Source of the DNA: Talpa occidentalis
Taxonomy: Eukaryota > Chordata > Mammalia > Eulipotyphla > Talpidae
Direction of reading: 5' to 3'
DNA: 64,000 nucleotides
Assembly (NCBI RefSeq): GCF_014898055.3
Contig: NW_023600993.1
Coordinates: 19,682,850 to 19,746,849 of the forward strand
The first letter of the stretch is position 1. Each line of letters starts with the position of its first letter. Of this stretch, positions 24,549 to 36,370 are shown piece after piece. The notes beneath the pieces are model-generated. The model searched no databases and had not been told where the DNA came from. It worked only from the letters and a program-made list of their open reading frames with translations. A program made the translations under genes and the position numbers.

Positions 24549-24843
24549 AAAACTGTTAGTTTGGGCCCTCCCTGGTGGTGCAGGGGTTGAGCACAGCACT
24601 GTGAAGCTATCTGCAGCCTCGGCATGAGTTCCATCCCCAACCTGCCAGGGAGATACCCACATGGTGCAGCAGACCTCTCCTGTCTCAGCTGCTGCTCCCC
24701 TCAATAGTGTATTTCAGTCAGTCTGCCTGTTCTGTTCCCCACTCTGTCTCTGGTGAATCCTCTCACCCACTGCACCTCTGGCCTGTACCCCAACTCTTGT
24801 ATGCATTAATTAATAAATATTTTTTAAAAAAACTGTTAGTTTG
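24549..24843 (+). mobile_element. T+ tRNA-derived SINE, older lineage, with TSD
   Basis: The body is 24564-24828. A perfect 15-bp duplication, aaaactgttagtttg, lies at 24549-24563 and 24829-24843. It has the same older-lineage body words as its neighbour 55 bp upstream. The different duplications show two independent insertions. Confidence 0.95.
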
Positions 24844-26835
24844 ATGTTACAATAATGGAGGCTATGATATAGAAAGGCCTCTTGGTTTGGACCCAAGCTT
24901 GCTCTGCTTTATAAGATGGCAGAATGACTGATGAGTAACCTACAGTTCTCTTCATCCATATGTCATCCTCTCCAAAACTAAATCAGTTTTCTCTTTGAAG
25001 ACATGTGATCATTGCTGTATCCTATTTCATTAAACAGAATAAAGACACTGCTTGGAAGCTTTTTAGAGTTCCTTTCTGCAAATTGGGATAAAGCAGGGCA
25101 TACATGACTCAGCTTCACATAAAAGTTATCACAGTGCTTAAGTGGGCAATAGCTGGGGTTAAGGTACGAATGGATTCATAAAAGCATACCCACTTCAAAT
25201 CTCAATATCTCATTCCGTAGCAAAAAGGTAGAGGGGTCCCTAATTCCTGAGGTTTTTCCTAGTTCATAATTTGGTGATCCTTGAATTTGCTTCTGTGAGC
25301 TCCCATTGTCATATAATAGTGTTCTTAATTGGAGCAATTGTTAAGAAAAAAGAAAGGTAAATTATGATCTGAATAACAAAGGGATTTGAGACCAAAGGAA
25401 GAGGTTGATGTTGCAGTGCCTATATGTTATTATGCCCTGAGGGTTTGGCTTCTTGGCTTTCATTCAGAATTGATGGTGAGAAATATTTATGCATGATGGT
25501 AAACTGAAGAACCATAAATCAGAAGGAACTGGTGGACTCTGTGTTCCTGATTTCCATTATGCAGAGAAGCATGAAAACTGAGTTCTCCCATTCACCTTCT
25601 TTGAATGACTATGCTCATTGATAGACTTCAGGGATTTCAGTCAATACCAGGGCAAGCAGAAAATTCATGTGGAATATTACCTTCAAAAACCTCCTGAAGC
25701 CTGATACTTCCCCCCTTTCTTCTAAGTAATCCCCATTTGATGGCACTTGGCATTAGAGTGAGTTTTACATTTCATTGCTTGCTGAATTGAAGCTTTTTGA
25801 TAAACGGCATACATGTCACACAATGGCATATACAAATGATGTGATGTTTGACAGAAAGCAAAATTGTGAAGCTTTTATTTTTGCATTCCATATACTTGTA
25901 GACTTAGTTGAGAAGTGACTGGGGTATCATACCATGTGCATTCCAATATAGGCTTGGGTGTATATTTCAGATTTTGGAGAAGTGTAAATTTGTATTCAAG
26001 TTGCAAAAAACAAAGACACAATAATAATGATAAAACCCTATTGTGATTTCATCGACCACATGATATTAAACTGCACTGTCCTTTTAATTTAGAAATCACT
26101 TTATCAGAAATTGTCTTGCATACTTCTTAAAAACCAAATGAATGTTAAGCATCATGCTGATACCTTTCATAAAATAATGATGGGGTGTATGATAAAACAC
26201 TATAGTTTGATGTTGCTTGGCTATTAACCTTCAAAAATTCAGTTCTGAAGATCATCAACTAAAAAAAATGCTGAAAGGGAACATGAGTTTCCACCTTATG
26301 CTATCACATACATTCTTTTCTTATATTTTTAGTGTCAAATTTAACCTTCCCTACTACCTTGGTAAGAGAAAAATGCCTAGTGACTCTTGAAAAGTTATAT
26401 TAGGTAAAAAACTGATGGTGGAAGCCCGTAAATGACAGCTAATTGTCAATCTTGGGTGTCAGTAAATTTATGTTCATGTACTTTTGTTTGCAAATTTAAT
26501 ATGACTAGATTCTTTTCTCTTTTCCGTTATTATCTTTTCCATTTAAAAATAATAGAAAAATGTAGTGATGTTAACAGGAAATGTACATACACACAGATAA
26601 ACAATTATTTATAAATTTGTGTAAACTCCATGTCAAACTGAAGAATCTTCCTTTGTTGTTATTCGAGACATAAAATAAGGTAATATTTTTCTGTGTCAAT
26701 TCCCAGAATACTAGCTGATTGGTAAGAAATGACACCCACTGACTGCAATGGGCCGTTAGGAAGGTCTCTGTACCTCTCATGAACTTGTCATATAATGTAG
26801 AACGCATCTCATGTGGTGAAGAGAACTGTGGGGCA
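24844..26835. other. Non-coding stretch, nothing recognised
   Basis: About 2 kb with no recognised repeat or exon. Confidence 0.45.
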
Positions 26836-27015
26836 AAACAGGACTGTACTAAGCTCCAACTTTGCCATGGAGGGATGTATGGTCTTGACTTGATCAGCCT
26901 ACCTTCACCTTTCTGAATTTCTGTTCCTGCTGTCACAAAATCTGCATAGATCCACCTCGTAGGTAGACTTGTTAAGATTAAAATTGATAGAATGCACATA
27001 TTGCTCAGAATTTTA
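26836..27015 (-). repeat. MIR SINE remnant
   Basis: The reverse complement contains 'tgcattctatcaattttaat', 'cttaacaag' then 'ctacgaggtggat' and 'cagaaaggtgaagg', in MIR order. The 154-codon minus frame 26571-27035 runs across this repeat and is therefore unlikely to be a gene. Confidence 0.5.
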
Positions 27016-27064
27016 ATCCCAGAAGTTGCCACCATTCATGACCTGTTTTTCAGTTTTTCTGGGT

Positions 27065-27379
27065 CCATTCTATCATCTTAAAAAAAAAAAAAGATTTATT
27101 TATTTATATAAGAACTGGGGTACAAGTCAGAGGCGTGGGAGGGTGAGAGAATTCACCAGAGACAGAGCGGACAACCAAATACACTGCTGAACAGAACAGG
27201 CAGACAACCAAAATACACTGCTGAAGGGAGCAGTGGGCATGGCAGGAGAGGTCTGCCGCGCCATGTGGGAATCTCCCTGGCCGGCTGGGAATTGAACCCA
27301 TGCTGCAGAGGCTGCAGACAGCTTCAAAGAGCAGCATTCAACCTGCTGCACCACCAGAGAGGCCCCATTCTATCATCTT
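27065..27379 (-). mobile_element. T+ tRNA-derived SINE, older lineage, with internal duplication
   Basis: The body is 27080-27364, and a perfect 15-bp duplication, ccattctatcatctt, lies at 27065-27079 and 27365-27379. A roughly 40-bp body segment containing 'acaaccaaatacactgctga' is duplicated in tandem around 27170-27225, making this copy longer than its relatives. The 3' tail has a long T-run (13 Ts on the minus strand) where other copies have TCTTT. Confidence 0.95.
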
Positions 27380-28760
27380 CGAAGTCATAAGTACCAACCT
27401 CATATGCTATTGCAAAGACCAGGCAATGATATAAGCCAAAATGAGAGTAATAGGGAACTGTAGGACCTGGGAATACGCCCAACTAAAGTAAAAAATAAAA
27501 TAATATGTTTACCAAAAATAAAGTAAGGATTTTTTTTCTGTGACCTATAATTCAGTAACCTTCTTTAAAAGTCTGTTCCTTTTCTAGATCTATGGCTTCT
27601 CAGCCTATCTCATACCCTATCTACTTTCCTGCCCCTCTTCTAAGGACAAGTATCCAGAAGGGACACCCATAAGATGTTAAGATCAGAAACTCATCAGCTT
27701 CCCCAGTTAGATGCCAGTCTCGCCCACCTTCTTCATCATCATGATAGTAGATTTTACTGTCATATGAGAATTCTTCATTTCTTTGTATAACTATCATGTT
27801 TCCTCCAGAGAGCGAAATGCTACAAGCACTAATTTTGTTTTGATTTCACACTCTGTTCTCATATTTACTCAACACAGTGAATTTAAATCATCACAAACAT
27901 CAAACTCTGACTTTTTATTCTATTTATATAGTCAGTGTCCATAAATGCTGCATTAAGAACTAGAGTCTTTTGATATCAAGAAGCTTCTCTATTACCAGGA
28001 AATAATAAAAATTGTTTTAGTTAATGCATAATAAATGGTAAGCAGAAAATATTTGAGGAATCCCCAAACTGAAACATCTAAAGCAGAGAAATGGGCCCAA
28101 GGTATTAAGGTTTTGCAGTGGCCAGCTAGCACAAATAATTATGATGTACCTTCCTTCACAGAGCAAGTCAGTGCTTTCAGAGTACTACCTAGGTGCATCT
28201 TTAGCCTCAGAGCACCAAGTGAGCCATTCACAGTGTCAGTTCCATTGTGATTAAAATGCGAACAAAGAGGAGACTTTGCTGTCTGCTCTTAGAATCTTCT
28301 GAGACCTGGCAAATATTCATCTGTCTAGTCTTCAGTCAGTCATGATAAATGTCAACCTAAAGATCCCCCTAGGAAGAGATAGCCACATGTTGAATATTGA
28401 ATCTGTATAATAGTGGAGGTGGTTTGACAGGAAGAATTATTTTCCTTTCTCAGCCTGCTTTCGATGTGACATGATGGATAAATGGTCAGGATAGTGGGAA
28501 CAAGAACGTGTGGGGTATTCTCTTTTAATTTTGCCACTTCATTTTTAGGGGTTATTATTCATTCTTCTATTGCCCTTTATATTTCCTCATCTACAAAATT
28601 CAAGGGCTTTTTCACTCATTAGTTGAGTAATTAGTTGAGTAATTAACAAAGCAATTATTTTATGTTATGTGCTTTCAAGTTTTCCTTTTATCAATGATCT
28701 CAGTCATAAATTTCCATGTTGGTTAGACTTTCTCCTGGGAGCCAGGTCAACTCACCTTCA
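27380..28760. other. Non-coding stretch, nothing recognised
   Basis: No repeat, exon or long frame that I can support. Confidence 0.45.
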
Positions 28761-29058
28761 CTGTCAGGTTTTCTTTTAAAGATTTATTTATTAATGAATA
28801 CAAGAACTGGGGTATAGCCAAAGGTGTGGGGGGTGGGGATGAGAGGATTCACCAAAGAGAATGGGGAGCAGAATAGGCAGATCTACTGAAATACACTGCT
28901 GAGGGGAGCAGTGGGTGAGACAGGAGAGGTCTGCTGTGCCTAGTGGGTCACCTCCCTGGCCAGCCGGGGAATCAAACTCATGCTTTAATGGCTGGTGACA
29001 GCTAGATAGAGCTGTCTTTAACCCCTGAGCCACCAGGGAGGCCCTGTCAGGTTTTCTT
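28761..29058 (-). mobile_element. T+ tRNA-derived SINE, older lineage, with TSD
   Basis: The body is 28776-29043. A perfect 15-bp duplication, ctgtcaggttttctt, lies at 28761-28775 and 29044-29058. The body is diverged from the consensus in its middle (GGGTGGGGATGAG region), so this is one of the older copies. Confidence 0.94.
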
Positions 29059-29577
29059 GTTTACATTCCAACCTACAGAAAGACCATGGAACAAAATCAA
29101 TAGCTGCTACTTATAATTTCCTAACTGAGTAGAAGGGTCCAACTAGACAGCCATGTCATCCAAGTGGCCCTAGCTACTGCTCTGCAGCCTCTTTGCTGCC
29201 CACTCTATCCTTACCTCTTTTCGCCAAAGTTGTTACGTTATGACAGGAGGACATCAGACTTTAAAGGACTGAAGTGCAAGGGCACACAGTAGAAATGGGC
29301 TGTAAGCATCATGGTGGAACAAGGACAGGAATAGCCAGACTCCACTATTATTGACGTGAGATTAGAGAGGAAGTTTGTGTTGAGAAGACTAAAAGGGAGA
29401 CTGGCTTCAAGTGTCACCCTGATTTCCATAGGATTAAGAATTGAGAGGCTATTTAGAACAGGGATTGAACAGAGGAGATTACTATGGAGTATGAATTGTG
29501 GTAAATTAGTGAATTAGATGAAAGAATTTTGGCAAAAAGAAAGTGACATATATTCACATATATATGAAACTTGTTCT

Positions 29578-29612
<35 letters not shown>

Positions 29613-30080
29613 GCCAAACTCCATATTTGTGTATAGAGAGATACACACATGCCAACATTCTAACAGTCGATTTCAGGATACTTTCACTGTCAGGAATAAT
29701 ATCCCTTTGTTGTTTTACTTTTAGCAGCTATCCTGTATTATCTTTGTGGTCAGAGTAAACAAAATAGAATTAAAGAAAAAGTTAATTGAAGCAAATGAGA
29801 GTAAAAATGATAATGCTACTAATACGAGTGAAGAATGTCCCGAAGTTATCATGGAATTTTAAGGGCACATGCTAAAATCATCACATGTCTGAGGTCATGT
29901 TTATCTTTTGATTTAAAGGTGTAGGGTAAAGTTATTTGGTGAGAGGCAGTAGAGTTTAATGCAATGATCTTTTAAATAAATTTTAGTTTCCCTTTAATAA
30001 GGCTCAAGATATCACTCAACTTCCTGGAATGTAATTTATTTGTTAAAATAGGCTTTTTTTTGTTTGTTTGTTTGTAATTG
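29059..30080. other. Non-coding stretch with a microsatellite
   Basis: No gene or interspersed repeat recognised. The (AT)n run at 29579-29608 is listed separately. Confidence 0.45.
29579..29608. repeat. (AT)n microsatellite
   Basis: An uninterrupted AT run of about 30 bp. Confidence 0.97.
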
Positions 30081-30081
30081 C

Positions 30082-30300
30082 AGAGTTCTGGATTCAAATC
30101 GTATTTCCACCTTTTGAATTAACCCTGTTATGATAGGTAAGTCGCTTAGTTTTTCTAAACTATCATTTCCAACCTGTAATGTGAAGATAGTAATAGCAAG
30201 CTATAGGCTAATTGAAATAATTTTACAAACAGGATAGGCTAGTTGTAATAGTTTTAATGGATAATGTCTGGCACAGCGTAGTCCTTTAATAACTCAAAAC
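30082..30300 (+). repeat. MIR SINE remnant
   Basis: In order it shows 'agttctggattcaaatc', 'gataggtaagtcgcttag', 'acctgtaatgtgaagatag', 'ataatgtctggcacagcg' and 'tagtcctttaataactc'. This is a nearly full-length MIR in plus orientation. Confidence 0.8.
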
Positions 30301-30860
30301 TGCTCAATTTATTTACTACATCAGTAAACTCTGAACATGCCTTTATATTGTCAGTTCTTTGAAAATTTGACAAAAATATTTAAGTAGAATAAACCTGTAA
30401 TATGACAAAAGCGATGGTTTGTCAAGAAAATCACTGACCTTCCTCATTGTACATTATTAATTGAAAGTACAATGATCTGAAAATTATCAAAACATGGCAA
30501 AATTTGGCAGATATTCATGTTGGTATTTATTAAATTAAAATTTTTCTGCTTTGTATAATTTATCACATACTAGGTATTATAGAATTTCCTTCTAAAGAAT
30601 TTCAAAATAAAAGCATAAACACTTCCAATGTTTCATTTCTGCTCAAAAGATTTTCTTAAAAGCTAGAAGATATAATTCATTATTTATCATCTGAGAAAAA
30701 TTATGAATATTGCAAAACCTTCAGTGATACATCAGTGAAGTTAAGCCCCCACATCTTCAAATATTTCAAAGGCAAAAACGTGCTCTTTATAGGGAAAAAA
30801 AAGAGAATCTATCATGGCAATTTAGACAGTCCATTTTTTCTACTTCACTGTAAGAACAGC

Positions 30861-30908
30861 ATAAAATTATTTATTCCTGAGCCTGGTATAAAATTATTTA
30901 TTACTGAG
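30861..30908. repeat. 27-bp direct duplication
   Basis: 'ataaaattatttatt.ctgagc' occurs at 30861 and again at 30888 with one base changed. Confidence 0.85.
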
Positions 30909-31625
30909 CATTGGATACCATATCACTCAATTTAAATTTATGCTTCCAGAGGATGTTCACAGCAAAATTAAATAAGCTTTGGAATTATTGCTGCAATGAA
31001 AAAAGCTATTACATGTAGGAAATATTTTATAGGTAATAGAAATATAAACACCAAACTGCAATTTTACATGAAGAACATAAAACTCCATTTTTTTGGTGGG
31101 GGGAGGGGGGATTGATTATGTCCAGTACGTCTCCATTCCTATTCAGTGTGACTTTGGAAAAAATAGCCTTATATCTGTCTCTTGGTATTTCTTTGACTTG
31201 TCCAATCATTACAGGAGGTAGAGAATGCTAATTTTTTAGTTTATACAGCCTAACTATTTTTCATGCAATGCTGTTGGGGAGGACAGATATAGATTCCATG
31301 CTTTCATCTAATAAGAAGAAATTAATTAAAAAATTTATGGAAGCTATACATTTTATCATCTCAATTAAGACAAAGAAAGAAGAGGTGAATATGAGACAAG
31401 AGCAAGACAAACATTAATATTTTGTTAGCGAAGTTACCTGGATTCTAGAGTTATTGTATATAGCAAATAGGTTTTCTCTCAATTTTCAATTAAAATCAGT
31501 CAATATTGTCTGACTCATGTACTGCTTCCAAAGCTGAGAAAGGAAGAGTCCCATGATTAATTAGTAATGTCTGTCATGGGCACAGATGACAAAGTGAAAG
31601 CACAGGTGCCAGGACAAGTTTGCAC
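30909..31625. other. Non-coding stretch, nothing recognised
   Basis: It includes a short G-run near 31097-31110. No repeat family or exon recognised. Confidence 0.4.
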
Positions 31626-31626
31626 A

Positions 31627-31803
31627 GCGATTTTCCAAGTGTGGTCTCAGGAACAGCAGCACCGCTTGGGAACTTCTTAGAAAAACACATTATCAGTCCC
31701 TGCCCAGATCTACTGAACTAGAAAATCTGGGGCTAGGGCCCACTAAACAGTTTTAATAAGCCCTCCAGGTGATTCCAAGGGATGCTTAAGTTGAGAACCT
31801 CTG
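31627..31803 (+). repeat. MER5A-like hAT transposon
   Basis: A nearly complete copy running from 'cagcgattttccaagtgtgg' to 'agttgagaacctctg'. The ends are imperfect inverted repeats of the CAG(T/A)GGTTCTCAA type. Internal words 'ctgcccagatctactgaac' and 'ccaggtgattcc' fit the family. It is non-autonomous and non-coding. Confidence 0.85.
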
Positions 31804-32229
31804 GGTGGAAGAATGTCAGTCATCAAACTACCTGAATTTATAGAAGTGTCCCAAACAAAATTTTGTGTGTGTTTCTTAGCAGAAATTTCCTTTATGACAT
31901 TTCAAAACTTCATTTTATTGCCTTTCAGTTTTCCCACTGCTTGTTAATTCTTAAATTCAAACCAAAGGCAATTTTAGAATGGGATATATAATGCAGAAAT
32001 GCACTGTCAAGTGGTGACTTCTCACAAAGTATGATGTCTTAGACTGATAGCTATTGTATATGTTCAAAACAAATGATAGTGTTGCACACTTTTTGCTTGG
32101 AAACTATAGATACTATCTGAAGTCAGGGAATCCTAAAAACGAGTGAATTTTCTGTGATTAGAAGTGACTCAGTAGGAAAGAGTTTCAGAACATACCAAGG
32201 AAGTGACTCTGACAATCATTATATCCCTT

Positions 32230-32490
32230 GGTTACCTATCACTACATAACAAACTAACCCAAACCCTATGTGCCTTGAGAAACAATAATTTTGCAAGGTT
32301 ATGATGCTGTGGGGGCAGAAATGGGGACACGGCACAGCTGGGACTGACATATCCTTGTTTCACATAACTAGATCACCAATGTTTCTCCAGCCAAGACAGC
32401 TTGGAAAGCTGGGGTCTCACCATGCAACCCATCTCTCCAGCAAGGTGGAATGGGCCATCAAGTGGGAGGCAAAACCAGTGCAATAGAATC
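32230..32490. repeat. Old LTR-like repeat, family not assigned
   Basis: It opens with 'ttacctatcactacataaca' and an 'aactaaccc' word like the start of common mammalian MaLR-type repeats. The remainder is too diverged for me to place. Confidence 0.35.
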
Positions 32491-32719
32491 CCCCACTCCA
32501 TATTCTGATGGGGGAAGTAAGAAAGAATGCATTGCTATATTAACCCAGTACAACAAAGTTTAAAGTTTTTCTGTTAGAGGATCTTACTAAGTATTTTCAA
32601 AAGAAAAAGTAGAATTTATCTTGCAGAAATTGCTTTATTGTAATAATTGGCACTTTTCTCATCTTTGTATCCCCATCACCTTGTACTGTGTCTGACACAT
32701 GAGAAGTAGGGATGCATCT

Positions 32720-33310
32720 GTATAAGCTAAGTTGAGCTGTTGTAACAAATAACCCTCGTATCTTACAACCTGCCCTTATGGGTGAATTAAAGCTCAGCTC
32801 TATTTTGTCATCTTTCTGGAACCCAGACTCTAGGAAGAGCCACTCATTCAGCATTACTGGCTTTGTGGGAGAGAGAAAAGAGAACATGGCAGAAATCTGA
32901 AGCTTCAACTGGCATTGGCACTCATCACTTCTGCCCACATTTTTTTTTAAAGATTTTTTTTTAATAGAGTCATGTTTTTATTTATTTATTTGTTTGTTTG
33001 TTTTGTTTATACAAGCACTGGGTACAGTCAGAAGCGGGGGAGTGTGAGAGAATTCACCAGAGCCAGAGCAGGGAGCAGAGCAGGCAGAAGGACCGAAGTA
33101 CACTGCTGAGGGGAGCAGCGGGCGGCAGGAGAGGTCTGCGCGCCATGTGGGACCCTCCTCCGGTGGCCGGGGAGCAGCTGGGGATTGAACCAGTGCCGCA
33201 GAGGCCGCGGGCAGCTTCGCAACCCAGCGCTCTACTGCTGCGCCACCTGGGAGGCCCACTTCTGCCCACATTTGATTGGCCAAAGCAATTCAGTGGCCAA
33301 GTCTGATAGC
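32720..33310. repeat. Old LTR-like repeat split by a SINE
   Basis: 'gttgtaacaaataacc' on the left and, after the SINE, 'gattggccaaagcaattcag' then 'gtggccaagtctgat' on the right resemble the two ends of a common mammalian LTR-type repeat. The SINE at 32943-33256 interrupts it. Family not assigned. Confidence 0.4.
32926..33273 (-). mobile_element. T+ tRNA-derived SINE, young lineage, extended tail variant
   Basis: The body is 32943-33256, with a perfect 17-bp duplication, cacttctgcccacattt, at 32926-32942 and 33257-33273. It carries an extra GC-rich duplication in the body (33150-33185: 'ccggggagcagctgggg') and 'cttcggtccttctgcc' on the minus strand. Its 3' tail holds an extra word, aatagagtcatgtttt on the plus strand (32963-32978), beyond an (AAAC)n/(AAAT)n run. 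The same extra tail is in the copy at 35604-35910. Confidence 0.94.
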
Positions 33311-35589
33311 AAGAAGGCAAAAATATGTAAATCTCTCATGGGGAGGAACAAATATTTTGAGCAATGGCACAATCTATGATGAAAAAGATGTCTGTACAAA
33401 TAACAGTACATTATTATTGCTCTCTTCTCAACTACCCCAAGGTTGCAGAAACATTATCTTTCCTAAAGATTATTAGTATGTGTTTTCATGTGATACTGTC
33501 CAGATGCTTTTTACTGAAGAATCAACTGAGACCTAGCTCCCTCTTTGAAAGAGGATGTTGACACACAGAGTAATCACAGCAGAACAATTCTGCTAAACTA
33601 GGACACTGGTAAATAGTAAAATGTTGTTAAGTTGCTCCTCAGTGTAATCTTTCTGTTGAAGTTGATAGAAAATAGAGACTTTATGTCAAGTCCAATTCAA
33701 TAATAGGGTTTGCATTGACAACTGCTTCCTGATACAGAATTGGCTTGAAGGGACAGGACTGCAATCAGGGCAGTTATAGTTAGTGTGAACAAGTTGGTTT
33801 GATTTTTAAATGACCTTTGTGTGATTTTGGTTCCTGGGAACTCCAGCTTAGCTGTGAATGAAGCACACAAAAAGCCCTGAGGATGTTTTCTACATGTCAG
33901 CTGGTGGCTTCAGAGGGGTGGGACTTCTGAAGCATGTCACATGCACTTGATCTGAGCTTCCCAGAGGCATGCTGTGCTCTGTTTTTAAACACATGTAGCA
34001 GGCCATTATTTAGGGATTCATCTACTTATGCTATTTCCCTCCCACAAGCTTGAAAAAGAATCTGACTGGCTTCAAAAAATATTTTCAAAGGATTAGAGGG
34101 AAATGTTGCATGTAACCTTCAAGCATGGGAGACCATTAGTAAATTTCATTCCTTGCAAAGGCAATTTACATTTTTTTTCCATTTTCTGGCTTTGGCCCCA
34201 AAGTCCACAATGTTTGGAAAGGACATGATCTCTCTAATTGTAGATGCCTATGTCTGTCCCATCATTCCCTGCCTGCATTGCTTTCTAAAGGGGGACAGCA
34301 GGTCTGCCAGCCAGAGAGCCCGACTGGTGTTCTGAAGTTGGTTGGCAGGTTCGTTTACAGATGAACATTTCATGGATGCATATTTATGGCCTAGAATCCC
34401 AAGTATTCACTTTATAATAGACCATGTGAGCGAGATGATAAAGTGGCACAACCCTGCACATTATCCCCATGGCAACTGTATCACAATGAAAAGTTGCTGC
34501 TGGTGCAAAGATGTTTTTCTCCTTGCTGGGAAATTTGGAACGTGCAGGCTGGGAAGGGGCTCAGAATGGCTATTTCTCTTCTATTTCTTTTTCTCTCTCA
34601 GCAGCTTCCTTTTGTCCTGTTTTGCCTTTTCATCAACCTCTCTCTCCTCTCCTTTTTGTGATCATAAATAGCCAAGGAAAATGGACATCTTTTGTCTCAA
34701 CTTTGCCATCAATCCTAAGCTTAAGAACCACAATGAGCAGGGCTTTTTATAGGACAGTGTGCAGAAAGCAAGGAGGCCACCGCAAAACCACATGAACATC
34801 CTGAAGGCTTGGGGATTTTCTCTCCCCAGAGTGCTCTCTTCCTACAAATAAGTGTTCCGATGAAACACCCAAAAGTGTTGCCCTAAGGAAGGTTCTGCAC
34901 ATCTGCCCTTTTCCAGGGTGGGTCCAAGTGGGGAAAGCGCCATTCAGGTTGGTCAAAACACAGGACATGGTCAGTTAGTGTGTCCAGAATGCAGGTGAGG
35001 GAAACTGATATATGAGTCAAGTCTCCTTACCCCTGCCTCATACAAAGACACATTTCATGTCTCCTGGACAATGTTACAAGCTACTTCTATGAGGAGAGAT
35101 TGGTATTTCCCTAAATCAAGTCAGACGTCTACCTACACCTGACTGGACTCTTGCGTTCCCTGCTTGGGTGGCTGTTGCTCTTCTTGGTGCTTTGCTGTTT
35201 CCCTCCTTTCAATATGTTTGCCATTCAAAATGCATTCTAACTTTGGATGGCCTTTTAAATCTGTTACCTTTTGCAATGGTAGAAGTGCAGGTGTGTATGT
35301 GGGTTCATCTCCATTTGGTTAGTAGAATCCTCCTCTGCTGAGCTCACACTTTTGTGAACTTTCCAGTGGGACACAATATCATGGTGGCCTGTGCCTAGTT
35401 CAGTGCCATTGATCATCTAGTATAGATATTAGAAATAGTTAACTGTATCTCAGTATTTACGCTACAGGCTATCAAAAGAGAATGAGATGACAGGAATGTC
35501 ATCCAATAAGTTTGCATCCTCCTCTGGGAAAAGGGTTTGCATGCCTTTGATCATTGGCAGAATATTTATAATATGTTAGGTAGACACTT
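33311..35589. other. Non-coding stretch, nothing recognised
   Basis: About 2.3 kb with balanced base composition and no repeat that I can name. Frames up to 109 codons (plus 34342-34671) show no family resemblance. A repeat-free block of this size could hold regulatory sequence, but nothing in it shows that directly. Confidence 0.4.
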
Positions 35590-35924
35590 TGTTTATTACC
35601 TTTTTTTTATTTTTTATAGAGGCATGTTTTATTTATTTATTTGTTTGTTTGTTTGTTTGCTTGTTTATACATGCACTGGGTACAGTCAGAAGCGCGGGAG
35701 GGTGAGAGAATTCACCAGAGCCAGAGCGAGGAGCAGAGCAGGCAGAAGCGAAGTACACTGCTGAGGGGAGCAGCGGGCGGCAGGAGAGGTCTGCGCCATG
35801 TGGGACCCTCCTCTGGTGGCCGGGGAGCAGCCGGGGATTGAACCGGCGCTGCAGAGGCCGCGGGCAGCTTCACAACCCAGCGCTCAACCGCTGCACCACC
35901 GGGGAGGCCCTGTTTATTACCTTT
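35590..35924 (-). mobile_element. T+ tRNA-derived SINE, young lineage, extended tail variant
   Basis: The body is 35604-35910. A perfect 14-bp duplication, tgtttattaccttt, lies at 35590-35603 and 35911-35924. It has the same body duplication as the copy at 32.9-33.3 kb and the same extra tail word (tatagaggcatgtttt, 35615-35630) past an (AAAC)n run. The two share a source element. Confidence 0.95.
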
Positions 35925-35929
35925 ATTTA

Positions 35930-36343
35930 AAGATTTAATTATGGCGTAAGGACCTATGTTTAGGTGACAAGCTGGGAAGGGATTGGCTGGGATGGCTTTC
36001 TTGATGTGCCAAGTTGACTGGGTTAAGTCACCTACTCCATTGACTAATTTAGGTGTCATTTTGAAGAGATTTTGTAGATTTAATTAGAGTCCCTAATCAG
36101 TTGGCTTTATGTGAGGGAGATGATCCTGGATTATTTTGGTAGCCCTTAGAAGTTGGACTGAAGTTTCCCCCAGAGAAAGAGAATGGAAATTCTACTTATG
36201 GATATTTGGCTCATGCCTGGGGGTTCCAGAGAGGCTGTTATCTTCTCTTCCTGAACTTGACTTATAGAGTTTGGACATTTGGACTTCCTAGCCAGTCGCC
36301 ATAATGACATAAGTCAACTTTTGTAATAAATAAATTATTCAAA
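35930..36343. repeat. Old LTR-like repeat, family not assigned
   Basis: 'attagagtccctaatcagtt' followed by 'ggagatgatcctggattatt', and an end 'ttttgtaataaataaattat' with an AATAAA signal, have the look of a mammalian LTR or MER-type repeat. No terminal structure is visible. Confidence 0.35.
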
Positions 36344-36370
36344 TGTGTGTGTGTGTGTGTGTGTGTGTGT
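36344..36370. repeat. (TG)n microsatellite
   Basis: An uninterrupted TG run of about 27 bp, next to the A/T-rich end of the preceding repeat. Confidence 0.97.

Noticed and set aside
26571..27035. 154-codon minus-strand frame
   Set aside because: It crosses a MIR remnant, has no recognisable domain and no support as an exon.
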